A DNA stretch of 64,000 nt from Calycina herbarum (lineage: Eukaryota > Ascomycota > Leotiomycetes > Helotiales > Pezizellaceae): assembly GCA_001414485.1 (NCBI GenBank), contig LLEY01000147.1, positions 62,001 to 126,000 on the forward strand. The letters are read 5' to 3'. The notes beneath the pieces are model-generated. The model saw only the letters and a list, made by a program, of their open reading frames with translations, was not told where the DNA came from and made no database searches. How positions within the stretch are numbered: position 1 is the stretch's first letter; the number at the start of each line of letters is the position of its first letter. The position numbers were made by a program, and so were the translations under genes. This document shows positions 52,357 to 64,000 of this stretch, in pieces.

Positions 52357-53382
52357 AAAACCAGACGACGGTACAGGGCGTTCTTGTAGCGATTTACATG
52401 GAGTTTCGGCATATAGATGGTGCAAGTAGCATGCAGCATTTCCAGCCTTTTGGGATAGACACCGAGAGATTCAGGTGTAGAGACATAGATGAGCATTCTG
52501 TCCGGTGGTAGTTGGGACCTGAGGTACGTACCAAAGAATCGAGAAGTAAACAAGTATCATGTTCCCCGAGTTCATCGTGCACAATTGTAGTACTCTCATC
52601 TACTAGACAGGGCAAATAGGGAGGACAAAAGCCTCAGGTGGCCTGATCAAACGAGGTGCTGTGATTCAGCCACTGGTGGCGTGGATTTTCGGGGGTTTGC
52701 GATCTTCATTGTCCTCTCCAGTCTCTCCTCTTTATCGTCTTCCACCCCACGACACAAAATATGAAGCTCAGAAAGCTGTTCGAATAGCACCCATGACCCA
52801 AAAATCTTCTACACGAATTACCGGCAGCCTTCCGACGAGCGGTCGAATCGGAGGATGACCTTTGGGCATAGACTTCAATAGCGTCATCTCCAGGCAAGTG
52901 CTTGATGCGTAACTCGTGAGAGTACGAATACGATTCGAGGGATTCACGATGTCCACGATCTGAAGACCTCGCTCGGTTGGTTTCCTACGTGGTTTTGTGA
53001 AACATGGGGTCCCCATCGTTTCCACAATTTTGCTGGCGCGGCTCAAGCCAACCCGAACACGAAAACGCTAGGTAGAAATCAGAGGAAGAATCCCATGTCT
53101 TCAACCGGGAAGTGCATCATACCATCCCCACCCGCCACGCGGAAGCGTCCGAACTATATCTTTTAGACCCGGGTTTTCTTTGGATTTCTCTTGCTTTTAA
53201 TTCCCTCTTTGGTTCTATTAGAAGAGGCGGTCTGCTGTTTTAGCTCTCCTCTTTTGATTCCACACTCGCATCTACTCCACCTGCAATTGCAAACATAAAT
53301 AAAGTCTTTCCACTTCTCCTCAGCATTTCTTTCTCCATTATACTACTGCAAAATCGGTTTTCTTCTTTTTTAGCAACACAGA
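52357..53382. other. Intergenic, no gene seen
   Basis: 3' flank of AIM32 and a C/T-rich leader of the SDR gene (53200-53382). Minor ORFs on both strands are not convincing. Confidence 0.5.
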
Positions 53383-54393
53383 ATGTCTCCCTTCCTACGA
53401 ACTATTGATGGCGTAGGCTACGGAAAAGTAGCACTTGTCACCGGGTGTGCTAGTGGGGTAGGCCTCGCAACCACCAACCTCTTTCTAAGTCACCAATATT
53501 CCGTTCTCGGCGTCGACATCAACGAAATGGATTACTCCAAAGTTTCTGATTCCGATCAAGAAAGATTTCACTTCCATCGAGGAAATCTTTTGGAAGAAGG
53601 CCAATGCGAGGAAGTCATCAGGATTTGCGTTGCCGAATTTGGGTATGGTCAAGTGATATCTCCCAATATCAAATATACACTTTTGCTAATTGAGATGGAA
53701 TAGACCGAAGTTGGAGGTTCTCGCGAACGTTGCTGGTGTGATGGATGGCTTTGGTGCTGCTGATACCTTTTCTGATAAGGAGTGGGATCGGGTTATTGGT
53801 ATTAACCTTACTGTTCCGACTCGGCTGATTCGTGCTTCTATTCCTTTGATGAAGACGAATGGTGGGGGGAGTATTGTGAATGTTTGTTCGAAGGCGGCGC
53901 TTAGTGGCGCGGCTTCGGGGGTGGCTTACACGGCTTCGAAACATGGTTTGGTAAGTTTAGTTTTCAGAGGAGAAGTTGTTGGGATGAGAGCTGATTGGTG
54001 TATAGCTTGGTGTTACGAGGAACACTGCTTTTCGGTTCCGGAATGAGGGAATTCGTTGTAATGCTGTTCTTCCGGGTGGTGAGATCCCCTTATTCCAGTT
54101 TACTGATTCATACATTGACAAGACGCTCATAGGAATCGCCGGTACCAATATCGCCAACGACTTGATGGCTGGTGGAACTTTTGATCCTGTTTCTTTTGCC
54201 AACTTAAAGTATGTCCCTCCCCAACAGTACAGAGTCAAGACTAATCTTTACTAGGCCAATTTACGATCTACATGATACTCCCTCGATCACAACCAACGAG
54301 ATTGCAAACGCCATTCTCTTTTTGTCGAGTGAGGGAGCGAAATCCATCAATGGAGTTTCCCTCCCTGTCGACAAGGCCTGGGGTGTTATTTGA
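53383..54393 (+). CDS. Short-chain dehydrogenase/reductase
   Basis: Five exons: 53383..53642, 53704..53950, 54006..54078, 54133..54208 and 54255..54393 (introns 61, 55, 54, 46 nt), giving 264 aa. Classical SDR: cofactor loop VALVTGCASGVGLATTNLFL, Asp after strand 2 (VLGVDINEMD, suggesting NAD), NVAG in LEVLANVAGVMDGF, Asn in VIGINLTVPTRLI, catalytic Ser and YxxxK in NVCSKAALSG and AYTASKHGL, then GIRCNAVLPG. The last exon gives LFLSSEGAKSINGVSLPVDK. All phases close exactly. Substrate cannot be deduced; family members oxidise or reduce alcohols, sterols and sugars. No pathway partners nearby. Confidence 0.93.
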
Positions 54394-55228
54394 TTTTGCT
54401 GAAGCGGGTTGTGTTTGTGCTACTGGTACTAGGAGTTGGAGGATGATTGATGGAACCTTTCGACATTTGCTTTTAGATCTAGTGACCTTCAAAAATATCA
54501 CGACATTTCCAAAAGGTGACCAGACTACTTTTAGCCGAGACAAGTCTGGTCCTGGCTTCTTAGGCTACTCATGTTGGAGGGATCAAGTTCCTCGAGTGAT
54601 GGACGTTCGGCTGGATTTTCATGTTGCCTTTTCCTTTTGTTTTCTGTGCTGAGTTGAGCTTGCAATCTGCTTCTTCATCGTTCATCTACTCCGAAATTTC
54701 TATTTCAGATAACTATACAATCATGCTTTATCTTTCGCCTACTTTGTTTTCTTCAGAGAGTCTTCGTTTTCCATACATTTCCGGCCTTCTACTCGCGATT
54801 CACGCTACACTGTTGCGCCCGTTTCAACTATACTGGAAACAAATATCTTATGCTTTTCGCCAATTGCTTGGTAAGTTCATCTTAACTGCCTTCAAATTAT
54901 TCCACAGTTTTTCAAATTACCAGTTCCATATTTTCATTGCTTCATCACGCTGTATTCTCGGAAGGTCTCCGATTTTAATTCCGCAATAGCAGCACGGGAC
55001 TGGATGGAACATGTATGCCAAGCATTTATCCAGGCACAAAGTCTAGTGCCAAGTCAAACAAAAGTCTAAGGATATTTATTGGTGCAACAATTGTCCATGT
55101 TCGGGATTTAGTGGAATTAAGTTTACACCCTGTATTTTCCCCGCATTTTGTGTGAGTAGCCGTGGAGGGGTTTATCCGAAGTCATATGTATACAACTATA
55201 GTTCTTGACCTCACAAGATTGATTTGAG
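54394..55228. other. Intergenic; 3' flank of SDR and PME promoter
   Basis: A 123-codon plus-strand ORF at 54621-54989 is T-rich, looks like chance and is not called. Confidence 0.5.
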
Positions 55229-55235
55229 TATAAAG
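55229..55235 (+). promoter_or_regulatory. TATA box of pectin methylesterase gene
   Basis: TATAAAG 70 bp before the ATG at 55305, within GAGTATAAAGGGCTGG. Typical position for a strongly regulated fungal secreted-enzyme gene. Confidence 0.5.
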
Positions 55236-55304
55236 GGCTGGAGTTTCTCTCTTTCGTTTCTTTTTCTTGCTTGTTTCACTTGATTAATCATACCAGTTTT
55301 AATC

Positions 55305-56339
55305 ATGAAGTCCCTTTTGATTCTCACCGTTCTTTTCAACACTGCTTTCGCCAGTCCCCTATTGGTAGATCGTGACACCCTCGCTTCATACAATAGAACG
55401 ACTCCCGCCACCGGAGCAATCATCGTCGATTCCAAAGCAACTGTCACCGGTTCCTACAAAACAATACAATCCGGAATAAATGCCCTCTCCAAAACCTCCA
55501 CCACCCCTCAAACAATCTTCATCTACCCAGGAACCTACACAGAACAAGGCTACATCCCCAAACTCGCCTCCAACCTCACAATCCAAGGCTCCACCCCCGA
55601 TGCACGCACTTACACCGGAAACGCAGCAACAATAACCTACAACCTCGCCCTCATAAACACCACCTCCAACGACCTCACAGCCACATTGAGGAACTGGTCC
55701 CCAAACACAAAGATCTACAACCTAAACATCGCCAACACATTCGGCCACATCGCCTCCAACGGTCAAAATCTCGCCATCTCAGCACAAGCAACAAACCAAG
55801 GTTACTACGCATGTCAATTCCGCGGCTACCAAGATACCATCCTCGCCAACACGGGAAAACAACTCTACTCTAAATCCCTCATCACCGGCGCAGTAGATTT
55901 CATCTACGGCTCCGCGGGAATCGCGTGGTTTGAACAAGTTGATATCCGGACTATTGCTCAGGGTGCTATTAGCGCTTCTGGTAGAGATAGTGCGACGAAT
56001 CCATCTTGGTATGTAATCAATAACAGCAATGTTGATGGAATTGATTCTACGATTGCGGCTAGCTCGACGTATCTTGGACGGCCTTGGAGGGAGTATGCGA
56101 GGGTTGTTTTTCAGAATACTTATATCGGGGCTATTGTTAAGGATGCTGGGTGGAGTGTTTGGAGTTCGAGTGAAAGTAGGACGGGAAATGTTGATTTTGA
56201 GGAGTTTGGGAATACGGGCCCGGGAAGCACGGGGACGAGAGCTAGTTTTTCTAAGAAAGCTAGTTCGGCGGTTGCTATTACAACGGTGCTGGGGAATGGG
56301 TATAAGGGGGAGTGGTGGGTGGATTCTGAGTACTTGTGA
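55305..56339 (+). CDS. Pectin methylesterase (CE8), secreted
   Basis: Single exon, 344 aa. Signal peptide MKSLLILTVLFNTAFA followed by SPLLVDRD. Parallel beta-helix esterase motifs: SYKTIQSGINAL, TIFIYPGTYTEQGYIP, GQNLAISAQATNQGYYACQF with catalytic-region GYQDTILANTG, GAVDFIYGSAGIAWFEQ (catalytic Asp, stabilising Phe/Tyr) and TYLGRPWREYARVVFQNTYI (Arg-Pro-Trp substrate clamp). Removes methyl esters from homogalacturonan outside the cell, preparing plant pectin for pectate lyases and polygalacturonases. Several N-x-T/S sites. Codon use shifts from C-rich third positions in the first two thirds to G/T-rich ones near the end; the frame is unaffected. Indicates a plant-associated fungus. Confidence 0.95.
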   Translation: MKSLLILTVLFNTAFASPLLVDRDTLASYNRTTPATGAIIVDSKATVTGSYKTIQSGINALSKTSTTPQTIFIYPGTYTEQGYIPKLASNLTIQGSTPDARTYTGNAATITYNLALINTTSNDLTATLRNWSPNTKIYNLNIANTFGHIASNGQNLAISAQATNQGYYACQFRGYQDTILANTGKQLYSKSLITGAVDFIYGSAGIAWFEQVDIRTIAQGAISASGRDSATNPSWYVINNSNVDGIDSTIAASSTYLGRPWREYARVVFQNTYIGAIVKDAGWSVWSSSESRTGNVDFEEFGNTGPGSTGTRASFSKKASSAVAITTVLGNGYKGEWWVDSEYL

Positions 56340-57498
56340 GAAAGGGTTGAAAGGTGTGGAAGGGTTTTGGTTTTGGGGAAAGGTTTCTTGTATATATTTT
56401 TTGAGGGAATTGTAAATATTTTGTCGACTGGATTGTCCATTCCTTCTGGCGCGTTGAGCTCCGTGATTGAAATGAATGCATCCTCATTTCACGAAGTTTC
56501 CATTTCTTGCGGGTCCTTGAAAAGTTCGAAGATATCCTGGCAACTTCAAGCTCCTTCTTGCTACAGGGATTATAGGATTATATTATGACTCTACAGAAAC
56601 TATCAAGGGACAAAAATTGAAAGAACATGTTCTTTAGACCCCGAGGAGTTTCAAAACGGATCAGCTTTGTGCCAAATTACAGATTACATGGTACTTGTTC
56701 CCGCCTTTTAATTATAGTATCATTTCCTTCAGGAAAGTCAGCGACTTGAGAAGCAGTAGCAATAAAAGCAGAATAGTATTCTCTCAAGTGAAGAAACCCA
56801 AAAGTCTACAAATACAAGGAGAGACAATCGACAGTAACAATTGTTGAATAAATCTACATCAACAACATCAAATTTTTAAATTCCAATGTAGTCTTCTCGC
56901 TTTTAGAAGACGTTGAACCTTTCTTTGTACGCAGTGGGAAGAAAATCTTTCGTCTTCTCATCCTCGAGATCTCACTTCCCATGGGACACAACCACTTACC
57001 ACAGAGATACATGAGGAAGGAACTCATTATCGAGAGAAATGGTCGATATATAAACACCATCTCGCCCTTCATATCTTACGATCGCGATCTCAAAATTCGT
57101 TTCACTTGAACTTCGAGGATAAGAATCTTTTGGAAATTGTATGTAAGTGAGGACTTCTGATGTACAAAATAGAGATATTGAAGTTTATTTTTATTTTCGT
57201 GAGCATGCCGGGGGCCGCATACTCTTTTAGTTGAAATGAAATAATTGAACTCTAGAGCACTACTCACCCACAAGTAGACAAGGAGAAGAAGAACATGGCC
57301 CTAGGCTCGTCACACTGTATAAATCAAGCTTGGAGTGTAAGAAGCACGGGACTTGATCCATGCGAATATACATAGGAGAGTTGATTACAGCTCATTACAA
57401 GTTTACAGACGGAAGCTATTTCTTATTCCTAAATTCTTTATAGCTAATTTACTGAGTCTACCACTTTCACTGGCGAGGGGTTCCGAATTTTCGGGCTA
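56340..57498. other. Intergenic, no gene seen
   Basis: 3' flank of the PME gene and AT-leaning sequence between convergent genes. ORFs are short. Confidence 0.5.
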
Positions 57499-58692
57499 TT
57501 AAGCTGGTCCTGTCTTCGCTTTGCTCCATTCCATAAACACTTCATCCTGACAGCTAAATCCCTTTGCAACAAGAGCGCTCGAGAACAATAAGCCCCATCT
57601 ATTCTGTTCTTCGGGCTCGATAGTGGGTTCACTTAGACGGTAGGCCCAATTTGTTGCTGGTCGCCTAGTCTCAGGATATAAGCGTTAGTTTACTTCTTTG
57701 AGACAAAATCAAGAGTGCTAGACATGTTTCAGGAGTAAAGAAGAGTATCTCCCTCCTCCTGAAACGAACAGAATAGGAAATAGTGCTCCGAGAATCCAGA
57801 CTTACGTGGCAACCCAAAAACTAGGGAAATAAGCTGCAGCCTCCCAATCAATAATAGCAACTACGCTATCACCATCATCGGAAACGAGTATATTGGTTGG
57901 ACCAAGATCGCAATGATAGAAGGGGAGAGCATCCTCAAAGTGCGGGACCGGTCTATTCGAGATATTAGACATGTAGTTTTTCAATTCAGGACCTGACAGT
58001 GGTCCGAGGGTCATTGGGAGCCAAGTCGGGTTGGAGACAGGAGGGCGATCCATGAGAGAGTACTCAAAAACCCCGAATCCATGGGCAGACTCATATTTTG
58101 ATGATGTCTTTTCGGCAAGAGTAGCGCAGTATTCAGCCATCTTGTTGGCAATGTTCTGGTGCTGGCCTATGGAAAGAGTCGGCCATGCGGCATTCAACGT
58201 CCGAGCATGGACCCGCTTCATAATCAAGAAGGTGCGATTGAAAGGTCGGTCGGTCAACGAGTATATAACCTCCGGTAATGGCACAGAGGGGAAATTCTCA
58301 CGAACGAAATCGAGAGTCGAGGATTCCAGCTGGCGCTCTTCACTCCAACCTTTCACTTTGCAGATAACTTCATTTCCAATAGCCCAGACACCACCTCCGG
58401 TACCACATTCCTGGATCCGATCGATTGCCGAATCGCCTTTGCCCAAGTTCATAAGAAGTGAGTCGTCTCGAGGAAGGAGATGAAATATGCCATCGTTGTC
58501 TGGCCAAGAAACAATGCTATTATGTGGTTGCGCATCTTGAGTGGCCGTTTTGGTGCACATCAAGGCAGAGCCTAGAGTCCATAGGTGGGTATCCATTCTT
58601 TTCACCGACTCTCGGGCTGGTGGTTCCATTTCGCTACTGGAGTTAGTATTGGCTGGTAATGTAATAGCGTGGAACAAATCTTACCAAAACAT
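57499..58692 (-). CDS. APH-type phosphotransferase domain protein
   Basis: Proposed exons are 58692..58685 (8 nt, ATG-TTT-TG), 58636..57806 and 57664..57499, with introns of 48 nt (TACTAAC branch) and 141 nt, giving 334 aa. The alternative is a start at ATG 58629 (MEPPARESVKRMDTH) in the second exon, with the first intron in the leader. Kinase-like fold: GTGGGVWAIGNEVICKVKGW (Lys), FLIMKRVHARTLNAAW, the catalytic loop LPFYHCDLGPTNILVSDDGD (His-x-Asp-x4-Asn) and VVAIIDWEAAAYFPSFWVAT (metal-binding Asp). After the last intron come RPATNWAYRLSEPTIEPEEQ and a C-terminal helix. Fungal members of this family are many and mostly of unknown substrate; aminoglycoside resistance is not implied. Confidence 0.82.
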
Positions 58693-59509
58693 GATTATTT
58701 TTGTTAGGGAGCTTAGGTTTCTTGTTTTGCGAGGATCGATCGGCTAGACTTTTCAAAAAAAATAGAAGTGGCAAAGGTCAAGAAAAGAAAGAGGAGTGGT
58801 TTGTTGGGCTGTTGTTGCTTCGTTGGCAGCCTATTCTTTCCAGGCAGGCCATTGGTTACGAAGTCTTTTTGTTGGTGATGGCTGGAACCGTGTGCATGAG
58901 TACGGAGGTTAGCGGTGCGCTAACGGATAGGAGGGCAGGTTACATTCGTTCTTCGGCACGATCCAAGGTACTCAAGTACAATCTAATGAATCACGAGTCT
59001 TAGTGAGGGAAGCAAGACTCTTTAAGATAAATCGGCAGCTAGAAAGAACCTGTATTCTTAAGGAAGGTTGCCAGGTTTCTAAAAGATATTCACTGGGCTC
59101 CTTGCTCGAGCTCTCCCTTGACAGGTTCTCAAAATATATCAATACTGTTTACACAATCTACTATTTCAACTCAATCCCCATGGCCGCACAAGCCGACGGA
59201 CGCTCAACACCAAACAAATTAGATTAGACGAATAGGGAACGAGAAGTTAGCGCCCTCTAATTCTTTAGCTCAGCTGCCTTGTTTTGCTTGTTGGTTCCAA
59301 CTCGGATTATTCTTGAAATGGTAGACCATGTCAGATGTTGAAGTACAAAAGCTATGAAATGTCCTGCCAGATTTGAGCAAAAAGTCTTGTATCTCTCCAC
59401 ATCATCACTAAAACATTTCTTCTTCCATCGTCACCGCATCTTTCAAAAACAAAAACAAAACACTTCTCTCGCTGTTCTACAACACTTCTATCACCAACTC
59501 AACCCAACA
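58693..59509. other. Intergenic, no confident gene
   Basis: Divergent promoter of the phosphotransferase gene and a 5' flank of the small ORF at 59510. Overlapping plus-strand ORFs (58701-59227) show no coding character. Confidence 0.45.
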
Positions 59510-59653
59510 ATGTACTCCCCACCCCCAACTATGGTTAACACCAGCGTCACCGTTGATATCCTTGTCAACGGTTCATCATGCTCCAACAAGAGATGTATTT
59601 ACAGCAATCCCACATACGCTACAACCTGTGAGAGTTGCGGGTCGTCTATGTAA
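59510..59653 (+). CDS. Tiny Cys-rich ORF, zinc-ribbon-like
   Basis: 47 codons from ATG following a CA-rich leader (caccaactcaacccaaca). Begins MYSPPPTMVNTSVTVDILVN and ends with two Cys pairs, C-x4-C (SCSNKRCIYSN) and C-x2-C (TTCESCGSSM), as in RanBP2- or ribbon-type zinc fingers. An in-frame upstream ATG at 59354 would extend it to 99 aa, but that part looks untranslated (KHFFFHRHRIFQKQKQN). Might be a real micro-protein or the first exon of a longer gene; sequence after the stop offers no clear continuation. Confidence 0.35.
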   Translation: MYSPPPTMVNTSVTVDILVNGSSCSNKRCIYSNPTYATTCESCGSSM

Positions 59654-62600
59654 AGGTCTATGTAAAGCAGCCACTGCGAAACAGGTATGGTTTATCATAT
59701 TCACCCCTATTGAATTTTCCTGGAGATGCTGATAGTTTTTTCTGAAAAAGCAAACATGCACTTTTGCGTATGACTTCATTGGGAGGAGGTTTCGGTATTG
59801 TTGCACAGGGAGGCAATCTGGCCTGCGGGGATATATATGGGGATTTGATAGGCGGAACCACACTCATTTGGGATCATTTTCTTTACTTTATCGGATACTT
59901 ATATTCTATGAATTTCTGCGTCGCTATCCACGGTTTCACTGAGTATTCAACATACCACTGGATTCTGTGCTTTTCACGCTACTAAAATCAAGTTCACCTC
60001 CTTGCATACTTTACCATGTCCGCGTGATGGTTTTATGTGACAAACACCCAATGGAGATTCAAATATTGCAGTGCTTACCTTAATTGACTGGCAAGAAAAA
60101 TAAAAGCGGGAAAGAAATTTTGAATCGTACCTCGATGGCAAGGAGGATATGCCACTTGTTTAAAACACTGTGGTGAGCGCCAATACATGTTTAACCGAAC
60201 GGAAACGAAGTGGGAAACAATATCGAAGAACCGTACTTTCTAGAGGTTAGATTCAATACAAATATGTTAGAGAGTAAATATACCCAGACACCGGCCGGTA
60301 CGATAAGCAAACCGGAGGCTTTCTACTTGTGAGCTAAATTGTGACTAGGCTACATATAACAACTAGGATTCCTCGTATAACTATCAAGCTTCTGCGCTAT
60401 TGTATCAAGCTCCAGTATCAGCCTCATATTCCATAGTTCTAAATGATGAAACTAACATAAAAAGGAGATCCTCAATCGTCGCAAAGGTTGGTGAGGGCCC
60501 GGAAGAAACCAAAGACCCCGCTCTAAATCGGTACTATGCCAAAGAGGAAAGGAAAAACTACAGTACTATGTAAAAATGCCAATCCGAATGTTTCGCTAGT
60601 CCCTTCTTCAAGGCGTGATTCTTACAGAGACCGAGACTAAACAAGTGAGGTGGACACAAGTCTCGCCTCTCTACCAAACTGTGCGAATTACCCCGACCTG
60701 GACTTCCTCATCCGTCGCACTGTCACACACATTTTCTACTCCTCTCTTCCGAAATCTCAATTAAAAGCCAACTTCCAGACTGCTAGAAAAAGCAACCTTT
60801 ACTGTACGTTTCACTCCTGTTAGAAAAGAACACACCAAAAGCATTGATCGATGTGGACCGGAGTGTTCTAAATCATCCTCAACCACCGCTCATACAGAAC
60901 TATCCAGCTCTCCTCCACAAATCTCATAGAACAAAGCCCCTCCACACCAATTTCCGCAGTCACAAGAAAAGAACGAGGGAGCAAAAAGGCATCGACAGCA
61001 AGAGAGCCACCGATAGTAAAGCTTACTCTTAAGCCGCAGCAAAAAAGAAGTTCTCCCCGACACCGCCTCTCTTCCATCGCATCTTCAAACGAAATCCGAA
61101 AAGTTGAGAAGGAAGAGTTAGGTGAGAACTTTCACATGTATAAGAAACGAAAACACAGGTCTCTCATTTCTTCAAAATGTCCTTTTTGTACATGGTATGG
61201 AAACCAGAAGTGAACGTGTAATTTATGGAAACTTGTCTTCTAGGTTGTTGTGTTCAAAAATGATACTGTGTTGATAAGAGAGCATTTGACTTGTCATCTC
61301 ACTTGCTGAACTCGAATGTTCGCGTGATAGGAGAGTTTTCTTATGTATCCTCCTTGCAAGGTAAGAATACATTCTAAACCCTTCCTAAACTCCTATCTCC
61401 GTTCTCCACTTTCCCCAACTCAAGCGACAACCACGACCTAACTCCTATCCACAAATATCAAAGAACCACCTCCCTCACTCATTCCTTCTCCAACGACAAA
61501 ATGATACTTGTTCATGAGTTGCTACTCCAACCCGAGACTTCCCATTCCCAACCCCACCTCATCCAAAACTCCTCAACTCGAAGTCATTCCCTGCACAAGG
61601 ACCTCACACACGCATTTGTTTTCCTACCAAAGAAAGAAAAACAAATAAGCCAACGAAAGAGATTCAACAACAACCCCCTACCCGACAGTAAACTTTTCCA
61701 ACATAGTCCCGAGCTTAACACATCACCCCCGTCTCCTCTCTGCTAGTGAAATACTATCTATCGCAAACCAGAAATTCCTCGCAAGGCAGGACCCGATCTT
61801 CAAATCACCACCATCATCCCAACTCCCCCCCCACCCCAACCAGCCTATCTACAACTATATCTCTCAGCTACTACAACTCGATAGATATCCCTTCTTCTCG
61901 TCCTAACACCATCCACCTACCCAAAATCACCCAAGAAAAAAAGAAAAAAGTAACCAAGCACTCTCAGTTATATAAAAGTCATCGAATAAAATCCTCTTAA
62001 AATGAAACATTACCCCCCACACGTTTCTGGCAAAAATGACTTCTGCAAAAATCATTTAATTCCGTAACAAATATCGGGTATTAGATTAGACCCTAGAATT
62101 TCCAAATAATAAAGTTTACCCTAAAAAAAATTAAAAAAAGGTTTAGAGAAGAATCAAAGCCGATAAACGTTAACTAAATTTAATTAACAAGTTTATATAA
62201 TACTCATCTAAAAAACCTTACGCAAGAGGCCTTGATAATATTGAAATAAAATGAATAATAGAGTTTAGAGATTTTAGTAGTTGGATTCGGCATCACAAAT
62301 CACACCACACCAAGGAAAGCAAAAAAGTCTCACTTCAATGACTTCAATTCTAGACAGTGATAAGGCAGGAAGTTTGAAGCTATCAATTTTATCCATTCCC
62401 CCTTTCCTGTCCCCCCCGCTTGTCTGTTGAAACAACTTTCCTCTCCAAGTTTGGAATCCCAAGCGGTACCCAGTTTAATACCATAACTACACTCCTCCCT
62501 TCCAGCTTTACACAAAACACAAAGGCACAAAGAAAATAAGGAAAAAGAGGTCCAATTGCAACCTATGAATCTCATACAAACAAACAAGCAGAAAGAGTAT

Positions 62601-62709
62601 CCGCAACGCTATGCAGCAAAAGCCAAATCTATGATCGCGATACTCGCACAAAAAACACAAAACTCTTTGACACAACTTCAAGTCCTCTCCCCCCCCTCAA
62701 CCCTTCACT
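59654..62709. other. 3-kb gene-free stretch
   Basis: No gene supported on either strand. 61380-62000 is C- and A-rich on the plus strand and open by composition (ORFs at 61501-61746 and 61746-62000), but these are Ser/Pro/Thr/His low-complexity frames without motifs. 62040-62280 is AT-rich. The part next to 62710 includes the 3' UTR of the transporter. Confidence 0.5.
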
Positions 62710-64000
62710 TTAAAACAACATCCCAGCCTTCTTCTTATCGCAATAACTCGGTAGCTGAGGCGCCGTGCTTCCGCTAGCCCAACTCTTGAGGGTGAGCGAG
62801 GTGGTATAGGCCATGACGATGAATCCAAAGATGCACAGGAGAACATCGCAGACTTTGCGGAACTTGTTCTTCGCCACACCACGCATGTGGAGCATAGGCT
62901 ATAAAAATCAGTTCCATCCTCAAAATCCTCTTCATTGAGTTTCATTGGGGGAATGGATCAAAACTTACAGGATAAATATAGACCAGCGGCACACAAGCAA
63001 AACTCCCCACAATACTAACAAACTTATCCAAATCATTCGCACCCACCCATGCAATCGCAGCGCACAGCATCACCACGAAAAACCGGAACACATTCTTCTG
63101 CCACTTGATGTAAGGATTATACTTCCCACTCCTGGTAAACAGCTCATTCTCCGTGATGCGAATAGCCGGGAAGATCTGCAGCGGTGTCGAGAGAAGGATG
63201 GCAATCGAGTAAAGGAACTGGACCCCGTTAACGAATTTGGAATCTTGTGGCATGTTGAGAATGACGACTGTTTCGGTGTGGGAGCCGTACGCGGCGTAGG
63301 AGAGGGCGCCCATGGAAATGAAGATTATGGAGATGAGGATCATGACGATACCCAGGACCTTGGGGAATTTCTTGGGGTTCTTCATGGATTCTTGGATGGG
63401 GATGATTAGGCCGATTCCTTCAAAGGTGAAGATGGCGGTTCCGATGAATAGTGTCCAGTCTTGGGGGTTGAAGTTGACAATATCAGCCACGCCGCCTTGT
63501 TTGGCGATTGTGAGGATGTCATAGTAGTAGAGGTAGACCAAACCAATCAAGATGAACGCATCGGCGATGAGAGCAGTGAAACCAAGCTTGCTGATATCTC
63601 GGAGCAAGGAGAATGGCAGAAATATTGCCATTTGCATCAGGATCAGCCATTGAATGTCGATATGAGTTTTGCAGTCAGAGACAGCTAGAACGAAGGCTTG
63701 CAAATTTTCGGATGTGAAGACAATGTAGGCTGCGACGAATCCAATCTGGCTGATAACGATGGAAGCAAGAATCGTATTTCTCATCCATCGGCCGTAGAGA
63801 AAACCACCAATGTCACCGAAAGAACCATCAACTGCCAATCGAGTATTGACCAGAAGAACAAAGCAATAATAACTCAATCCAGCAACGAAGAGTAAAACCA
63901 AATTACTGAAAAGCATACCTCCATTAAGATATGCCTTTGGCAAAAATAGAACTCCAGTTCCAACAAACGATTTGAGCAAAAGTAGGAAAGCGCCCATAGG
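62710..64000 (-). CDS. AVT-type vacuolar amino-acid transporter, 5' end outside window
   Basis: The partial exon is 64000..62969 and the last exon is 62898..62710, with a 70-nt intron (GTAAGT...ATAG). It reads into the AAAP family core: LLLLKSFVGTGVLFLPKAYL (first helix, Gly-Thr-Gly), ISQIGFVAAYIVFTSENLQA, LIADAFILIGLVYLYYYDIL, FIGTAIFTFEGIGLIIPIQE, LSYAAYGSHTETVVILNMPQ and SIVGSFACVPLVYIYP. After the splice come PMLHMRGVAKNKFRKVCDVL and a last helix. This is the pattern of Avt3/Avt4, proton-coupled exporters of neutral and basic amino acids from the vacuole. The ATG at 63997 is internal; the long cytosolic N-terminus normal for this group lies outside the window. Confidence 0.92.

Noticed and set aside
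54621..54989. 122-codon plus-strand ORF after the SDR gene
   Set aside because: T-rich hydrophobic frame with no family resemblance; probably SDR 3' UTR or PME upstream region.
58701..59227. Pair of plus-strand ORFs between the phosphotransferase gene and the Cys-rich ORF
   Set aside because: No conserved-looking segment, overlapping promoter sequence, weak start contexts.
61501..62000. Two consecutive plus-strand ORFs in the 3-kb gene-free stretch
   Set aside because: Low-complexity Ser/Thr/Pro/His translation of C/A-rich DNA, no motif and no splice logic linking them.

Overview
The window is eukaryotic and almost certainly from a filamentous ascomycete, most like a leotiomycete. Introns are mostly 45-75 nt with GTAAGT-type donors. 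The recognisable genes (VPS13, NCS6/CTU1, ribosomal protein eL8, AIM32, a vacuolar amino-acid transporter, pectin methylesterase) are fungal in style. AT-rich islands show the C-to-T/G-to-A decay expected of repeat-induced point mutation (RIP). The species assignment is inference; no rRNA, tRNA or CRISPR was seen.

Layout. 0-11.3 kb: a DUF3429 mitochondrial membrane protein (cut by the left edge) diverges from a 9.7-kb VPS13 gene. 11.3-21 kb: accessory stretch with three F-box/2EXR-like paralogues, a broken PAQR receptor gene and a broken ELO elongase gene on either side of an AT-rich relic, and an aldo-keto reductase. 21-26.8 kb: an ornithine-cyclodeaminase-like gene, a second copy (inverted) of the same relic, and an unknown disordered protein. 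26.8-35.7 kb: a 50-bp-period repeat array, then a housekeeping block (NCS6, eL8, beta-carbonic anhydrase, RraA-like protein).

35.7-47 kb is the most unusual region. It is gene-poor and AT-leaning, and holds a set of small, charged, helical, lineage-specific proteins, several with a near-identical TATA plus TTCTTTGTTCTC core promoter. It includes a roughly 1.9-kb tandem duplication in which each copy has lost a different gene: a nonsense codon in one, a frameshift in the other. A further member has an in-frame stop. Also here is a paralogue of the 25-kb unknown gene, with a GC-AG intron.

47-64 kb: a RING protein, a third AT-rich island, an OB-fold-like protein divergent from AIM32, an SDR, a secreted pectin methylesterase (plant-wall degradation), an APH-type phosphotransferase, a tiny Cys-rich ORF, a 3-kb gene-free stretch, and an AVT-type transporter cut by the right edge.

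No biosynthetic cluster or operon-like pathway is visible. Functional links are limited to divergent promoters (DUF3429/VPS13, NCS6/eL8, OB-fold/AIM32). All intron coordinates were read by eye from splice signals and reading phase; none is confirmed by transcripts.
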